This document shows positions 60,804 to 64,000 of a stretch of DNA of 64,000 bases, in pieces. Position 1 is the stretch's first letter. Each line of letters begins with the position of its first letter. Made by a program: the position numbers and the translations under genes. Source of the stretch: Amphibacillus jilinensis Y1 (GTDB lineage: Bacteria; Bacillota; Bacilli; Bacillales; Amphibacillaceae); the NCBI RefSeq assembly GCF_000306965.1, contig NZ_JH976437.1, forward strand, positions 37,395 to 101,394. Direction: 5' to 3'. The notes under the pieces are model-generated. The model worked only from the letters and a program-made list of their open reading frames with translations. It was not told where the DNA came from and did no database searches.

Positions 60804-62069
60804 TTATAACCGTTCTTTAATATATGAAATGAGCTGGTCAAGTTTAACAGCTGTTTGTTCACCATTATCCATATTCTTAACCATTGCTTCTTTATTTAAT
60901 ATTTCTTCATCACCAAGAATAACGACCCACTTCGCTTGTTGACGATCAGCCGTCTTGAATTGAGCCTTCATTTTCCTGCTTAAGTAATCTTTATCAACTT
61001 GAATACCAGCTAGGCGCATTTGATGAACCAATTCGACTGCTTTCAATTCAGATTTTTCACCGATTGAAACAACATAACAATCTAAGCCTTGAGCTATCGG
61101 CAGATGTATCCCTTCTGCGTCTAATGCCATTAACAGTCTCTCAACACTTAAAGCAAATCCAATTCCAGGTGTGCTTGGCCCTCCTAAATCTTCAACGAGA
61201 CCATTGTAACGTCCACCACCAGAAAGTGTAGTAATTGACCCAAATCCCTCTGCATCACTCATAATTTCAAATGCTGTATGATTATAATAATCTAAACCTC
61301 GAACAAGGTTAGGGTCGACCACATAAGGAATGCCCATGGCATCGAGATGTGTCTTTAATCGATCGAAATAAAGTTCTGAAGCTTCTGATAAATAATCAAG
61401 TATTTTAGGGGCGCTAGCCATTGCTGGATGATCTTTATCTTTTTTACAATCTAACACCCGTAAAGGATTTTTCTCTAAACGACTTTGACAATCCGAGCAT
61501 AATTCATCTTTATGTGGCATAAAGTGTTTAACTAGTGCTTCACGGTGATGTTCTCTACTCACTTGATCACCAAGTGAATTTAAAACGAGGCGTAACGATT
61601 TCAGGCCAAAGCTTTGATAAAAAGAAATGGCCAAACCAATCACCTCGGCATCAATGGCAGGATCGACACTACCTAATGCTTCAATTCCAAATTGAACAAA
61701 TTGACGCATGCGTCCTTGTTGTGGTCGTTCATAACGAAACATAGGACCACTGTAAAATAACTTCTGTGGTTGGTTAGCTGCGCCGTGCAATTTATGTTGA
61801 ACAAATGCACGCACCACTGAAGCTGTTCCTTCTGGCCGCAAGGTTAAACTTCTATTCCCTCGATCATCAAAAGTATACATTTCTTTTTGGACGATATCAG
61901 TAGTATCACCGACCCCTCTTTGAAATAACTCAGTGTGTTCAAATATTGGTGTTCGTATTTCTTGATAATTGAAACGTCGGCACCACTCATTAAATTTGCT
62001 TTCAACATACTGCCATTTTTCACTTTCTCCTGGAAGAATATCCTGAGTCCCTCTTGGTAAATTAATCAT
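60804..62069 (-). CDS. hisS: Histidine--tRNA ligase
   Basis: 421 residues. [30 protein letters not shown] and the His-specific [12 protein letters not shown], plus a C-terminal anticodon-binding domain. The CSDC-type Cys pair ([19 protein letters not shown]) is the insertion domain. It is the first gene of hisS-aspS, following an 85-nt leader after the T-box terminator. Confidence 0.98.
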   Translation of the reverse strand: MINLPRGTQDILPGESEKWQYVESKFNEWCRRFNYQEIRTPIFEHTELFQRGVGDTTDIVQKEMYTFDDRGNRSLTLRPEGTASVVRAFVQHKLHGAANQPQKLFYSGPMFRYERPQQGRMRQFVQFGIEALGSVDPAIDAEVIGLAISFYQSFGLKSLRLVLNSLGDQVSREHHREALVKHFMPHKDELCSDCQSRLEKNPLRVLDCKKDKDHPAMASAPKILDYLSEASELYFDRLKTHLDAMGIPYVVDPNLVRGLDYYNHTAFEIMSDAEGFGSITTLSGGGRYNGLVEDLGGPSTPGIGFALSVERLLMALDAEGIHLPIAQGLDCYVVSIGEKSELKAVELVHQMRLAGIQVDKDYLSRKMKAQFKTADRQQAKWVVILGDEEILNKEAMVKNMDNGEQTAVKLDQLISYIKERL

Positions 62070-62153
62070 CTTCTTTCCTCCTATTGCTCAGTTAAAATCA
62101 AAGACCTTTTATGTAAATGGGTTAAGAGCGAAAAATTTTTATAGTTTTAAACA

Positions 62154-62418
62154 CAAAAAAAACGCCTCCCTATAATAAGGGACGAGCGAATACCCGTGTT
62201 GCCACCCTAGTTGAATTAATAACAATTAACCCCACTTTAAACAAATAACGCTTGTCCGCGGCTATGCTTACTAAAAGTTCAACATAGCACCTAAGGAATG
62301 TCTTTCATTAAAATGCCGGATAGAGACCCTCTCAGCTAATAGATCTCCTCTCTTGCATCTGCATGTTTTAACTACTCTTTCCCTCATTGGTATTGAATTT
62401 ATCTAATGATTAGAATTG
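62154..62418 (-). ncRNA. T-box riboswitch of hisS-aspS
   Basis: The minus strand has the T-box AGGGTGGCAACACG (62208-62195) and a terminator CGTCCC/GGGAGGCG with eight T (62186-62155). Stem I shows AGAGAGGAGATC and GCTGAGAGGGTC. A GAC triplet in AAAGACATTCC is a candidate Asp specifier, which would mean sensing tRNA-Asp. The specifier assignment is tentative. Confidence 0.92.
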
Positions 62419-62424
62419 TTTATA

Positions 62425-62453
62425 ATATTACTGTTTGGATCGCTTGTTGTCAA
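62425..62453 (-). promoter_or_regulatory. Sigma-A promoter of hisS-aspS
   Basis: On the minus strand TTGACA (perfect), 17-bp spacer, TAATAT. The start would be near 62418, at the T-box 5' end. Confidence 0.7.
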
Positions 62454-62465
62454 GGCTGATTTGTT

Positions 62466-62493
62466 AAAATTCTTTACCACACTAAAGAATTTT
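62466..62493. terminator. Hairpin between divergent hisS and amidase promoters
   Basis: AAAATTCTTT and AAAGAATTTT, 10-bp stem with an 8-nt loop, next to the plus-strand -35 element. It may insulate the divergent promoters. Confidence 0.5.
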
Positions 62494-62523
62494 TTGACTT
62501 TAACACTCACTATTGATTATCAT
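62494..62523 (+). promoter_or_regulatory. Sigma-A promoter of the amidase gene
   Basis: TTGACT, 18-bp spacer, TATCAT, five of six matches each, 33 bp upstream of the start. AAGGGG serves as the ribosome site. Confidence 0.65.
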
Positions 62524-62555
62524 TAAAAGAGATCATCATTTGAAGGGGTTTTTTT

Positions 62556-63644
62556 ATGTTTCCAAAAAAGCATATCATCATTTTTATAACCATTTGTTTG
62601 CTATTGATTTTATTACCATCATCAATACTATCTGCACGATCGGTTAGAATTGATACAAATGACCTTTTGATTCGAAGCGGACCTGGTACGCAGTATGATC
62701 CTTTGGGGCATGCAAATGATGGAGATACCTTTCCTCTTGAAGAAGAACAAGTGGATTGGTTTGCCATTGATTACAATGGGGAAATCGGCTGGGTGAGTCG
62801 TCAATATGCCTCAATGATTAGCCAAGATACAAACAATCACGACACGGAAGCGAAACGAGATGATCCTCTTTCCTTTCCTTATGTTTTTAATATCCCAGTT
62901 GAAGTCGTTAACTTACGAAGTGAACCCACTGCCCATTCGACTAAACTTGATGAAATCCCCTATAATCAAGAAGTAACTGTTCTTGATCATGTAAATGAGG
63001 ATTGGATAGAAGTTGAATGGCAAGAACAGCACGGTTACATACCAGCTATTGTGGTGGATGAAATGATTAATAAGCAATCCAGCACTTTAGCTACATTGCA
63101 AGGAAAAACAATTGTTATCGATCCTGGACATGGTGGACATGATGTGGGAGCCGTTAGCGTTACTGACCGATACGAGAGTGACTATGCTCTATACACATCA
63201 AGAATCTTACAACATCAATTAGAACTGCTTGGTGCCAATGTGTATATGACTCGCGATGATGATTTCTATTATGCCCTAACGCCTCGCTCATCTTTAGCCA
63301 ATTACGTTCATGCAGATGTGTTTTTAAGTATTCACTATAATAGCGAACCCCAATTCCCATCAGCAACTGGTATTAATACATTTTATCGAAATGAGACCGA
63401 TCAGGGGTTAGCGACAGCTGTACACAGCGCTGTAATTAAAAAAACAGAAGCTAATGATCGTGGTTTCGAATCTGGTGATTATCTCATTTTAAGAGTATCT
63501 AAGCGTCCGAGTTTGTTACTTGAACTTGGTTTCCTATCAAATGCTGAAGAAGAACAAAATATTCAATCGCATACTTATCAACTCAACATTAGTCAAGGGA
63601 TTATTGAAGGATTGGAAGCCTACTTTAATGATAAATCAAGTTAA
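62556..63644 (+). CDS. yrvJ: N-acetylmuramoyl-L-alanine amidase with two SH3b domains (YrvJ-like)
   Basis: 362 residues. A signal peptide (about 1-26), SH3b domain 1 (about 28-90, LLIRSGPGTQYDPLG), SH3b domain 2 (about 110-170, VVNLRSEPTAHSTKL), then Amidase_3 (about 183-360) with zinc ligands in DPGHGGHD and SIHYN and the catalytic Glu in LLELGFLSN. It is secreted and cleaves the bond between MurNAc and the stem peptide. It is divergent from hisS. Confidence 0.93.
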   Translation: MFPKKHIIIFITICLLLILLPSSILSARSVRIDTNDLLIRSGPGTQYDPLGHANDGDTFPLEEEQVDWFAIDYNGEIGWVSRQYASMISQDTNNHDTEAKRDDPLSFPYVFNIPVEVVNLRSEPTAHSTKLDEIPYNQEVTVLDHVNEDWIEVEWQEQHGYIPAIVVDEMINKQSSTLATLQGKTIVIDPGHGGHDVGAVSVTDRYESDYALYTSRILQHQLELLGANVYMTRDDDFYYALTPRSSLANYVHADVFLSIHYNSEPQFPSATGINTFYRNETDQGLATAVHSAVIKKTEANDRGFESGDYLILRVSKRPSLLLELGFLSNAEEEQNIQSHTYQLNISQGIIEGLEAYFNDKSS

Positions 63645-63792
63645 AATAACAACCAGTTCATAATTAAGTGCTTCTTCATCTATTAGAAAACTTAGATTCG
63701 CTCGATCTTCAACGAATGTGTGAGCGTTTCTTATCACTTGCTACTTTGTCATTTCACTTCGCAATTTGTTAAATGCTTTCCTAACGTATAAC

Positions 63793-64000
63793 AAAGAGGG
63801 TGGAACATAACTAAATAATGAAATGGTGTATCCGAACATTCTGAACAAAGCGTAGGAAAAACACGTAGACTCCTCGAAAATAAAGTACGATTTTCTTCGT
63901 GCGATGTATGATCGAGGATGCTTTCCTTATCCTGTGGGAATAGCACGAGCTGAGGATCCACTGTGTGAAGTGTACTTCTTCACACAGTGGAGGAATGTTA
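63793..64000 (-). repeat. Dispersed repeat R2, copy b, running off the window
   Basis: Inverse orientation to copy a at 31546. It starts AAAGAGGGTGGAACATAACT and matches through GTGGATCC (63953-63960). Beyond, a 33-bp hairpin CCACTGTGTGAAG ... CTTCACACAGTGG (63958-63990) is specific to this copy. 63645-63792 has no gene. Confidence 0.75.

Overview
The window is chromosomal DNA from a low-GC, endospore-forming Firmicute of the family Bacillaceae. Gene order follows the Bacillus subtilis yqfF-phoH ... dnaK ... comE ... yqeG and mtnN ... alaS ... aspS-hisS chromosome segments almost gene for gene. Sporulation genes (yqfC, yqfD, spoIIP, gpr, sda, sigK, rsfA) are present and mostly look intact. 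The genus cannot be fixed from sequence alone; a halophilic or alkaliphilic relative of Oceanobacillus, Gracilibacillus or Amphibacillus is a guess. Nearly all genes lie on the minus strand; the exceptions are rpsT, sda, sigK, rarA, rsfA and the terminal amidase.

Layout. 1-4.7 kb: pgpH (cut by the window edge), phoH, yqfD, yqfC. 4.7-8.06 kb: an accessory island that interrupts the otherwise conserved yqeZ-floA-yqfC-yqfD run. It holds an ISL3 transposase remnant split by a 113-bp palindromic MITE-like element, and a 2.03-kb IS1595-type element carrying an intact metallophosphoesterase passenger gene beside a frameshifted transposase. Two copies of a dispersed repeat (R1) bracket it. 8-11 kb: floA/nfeD operon. 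11-20 kb: yqeY, rpsU, mtaB, rsmE, prmA, dnaJ, dnaK, grpE, hrcA with a perfect CIRCE operator. 20-31.4 kb: hemW, lepA, yqxA, spoIIP, gpr, rpsT, holA and the comE genes. 31.9-36.9 kb: yqeM, rsfS, yqeK, nadD, yqeI, aroE, yqeH, yqeG. 37.1-38.4 kb: a DnaA-box cluster upstream of sda, then an uninterrupted sigK. 38.7-45.5 kb: mtnN, yrrS, greA, udk, trmR, mltG, yrzB, ruvX, ireB. 45.6-56 kb: alaS with a T-box, a permease, recD2, a TPR protein, mnmA, iscS, cymR. 56.4-64 kb: rarA, rsfA, 6S RNA, aspS and hisS under a second T-box, and an SH3b-amidase.

Functionally the window is mainly housekeeping: translation factors and tRNA modification or charging (rpsU, rpsT, lepA, mtaB, mnmA with iscS, trmR, alaS, hisS, aspS), ribosome assembly and silencing (yqeH, yqeI, rsfS), protein folding (HrcA-controlled chaperones), DNA replication and repair (holA, recD2, rarA, ruvX) and transformation (comEA/EB/EC). 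The sporulation decision is linked to replication through Sda.

The most interesting non-housekeeping material is: (1) the IS1595-type element with a metallophosphoesterase passenger; (2) repeat R1, with five copies in intergenic spaces and potential for conserved stem-loops; (3) a second repeat family (R2) and a small palindromic MITE; (4) a five-site DnaA-box cluster before sda. The trhP1/trhP2 genes expected between trmR and udk are absent. All calls come from reading the sequence; no database search was run.
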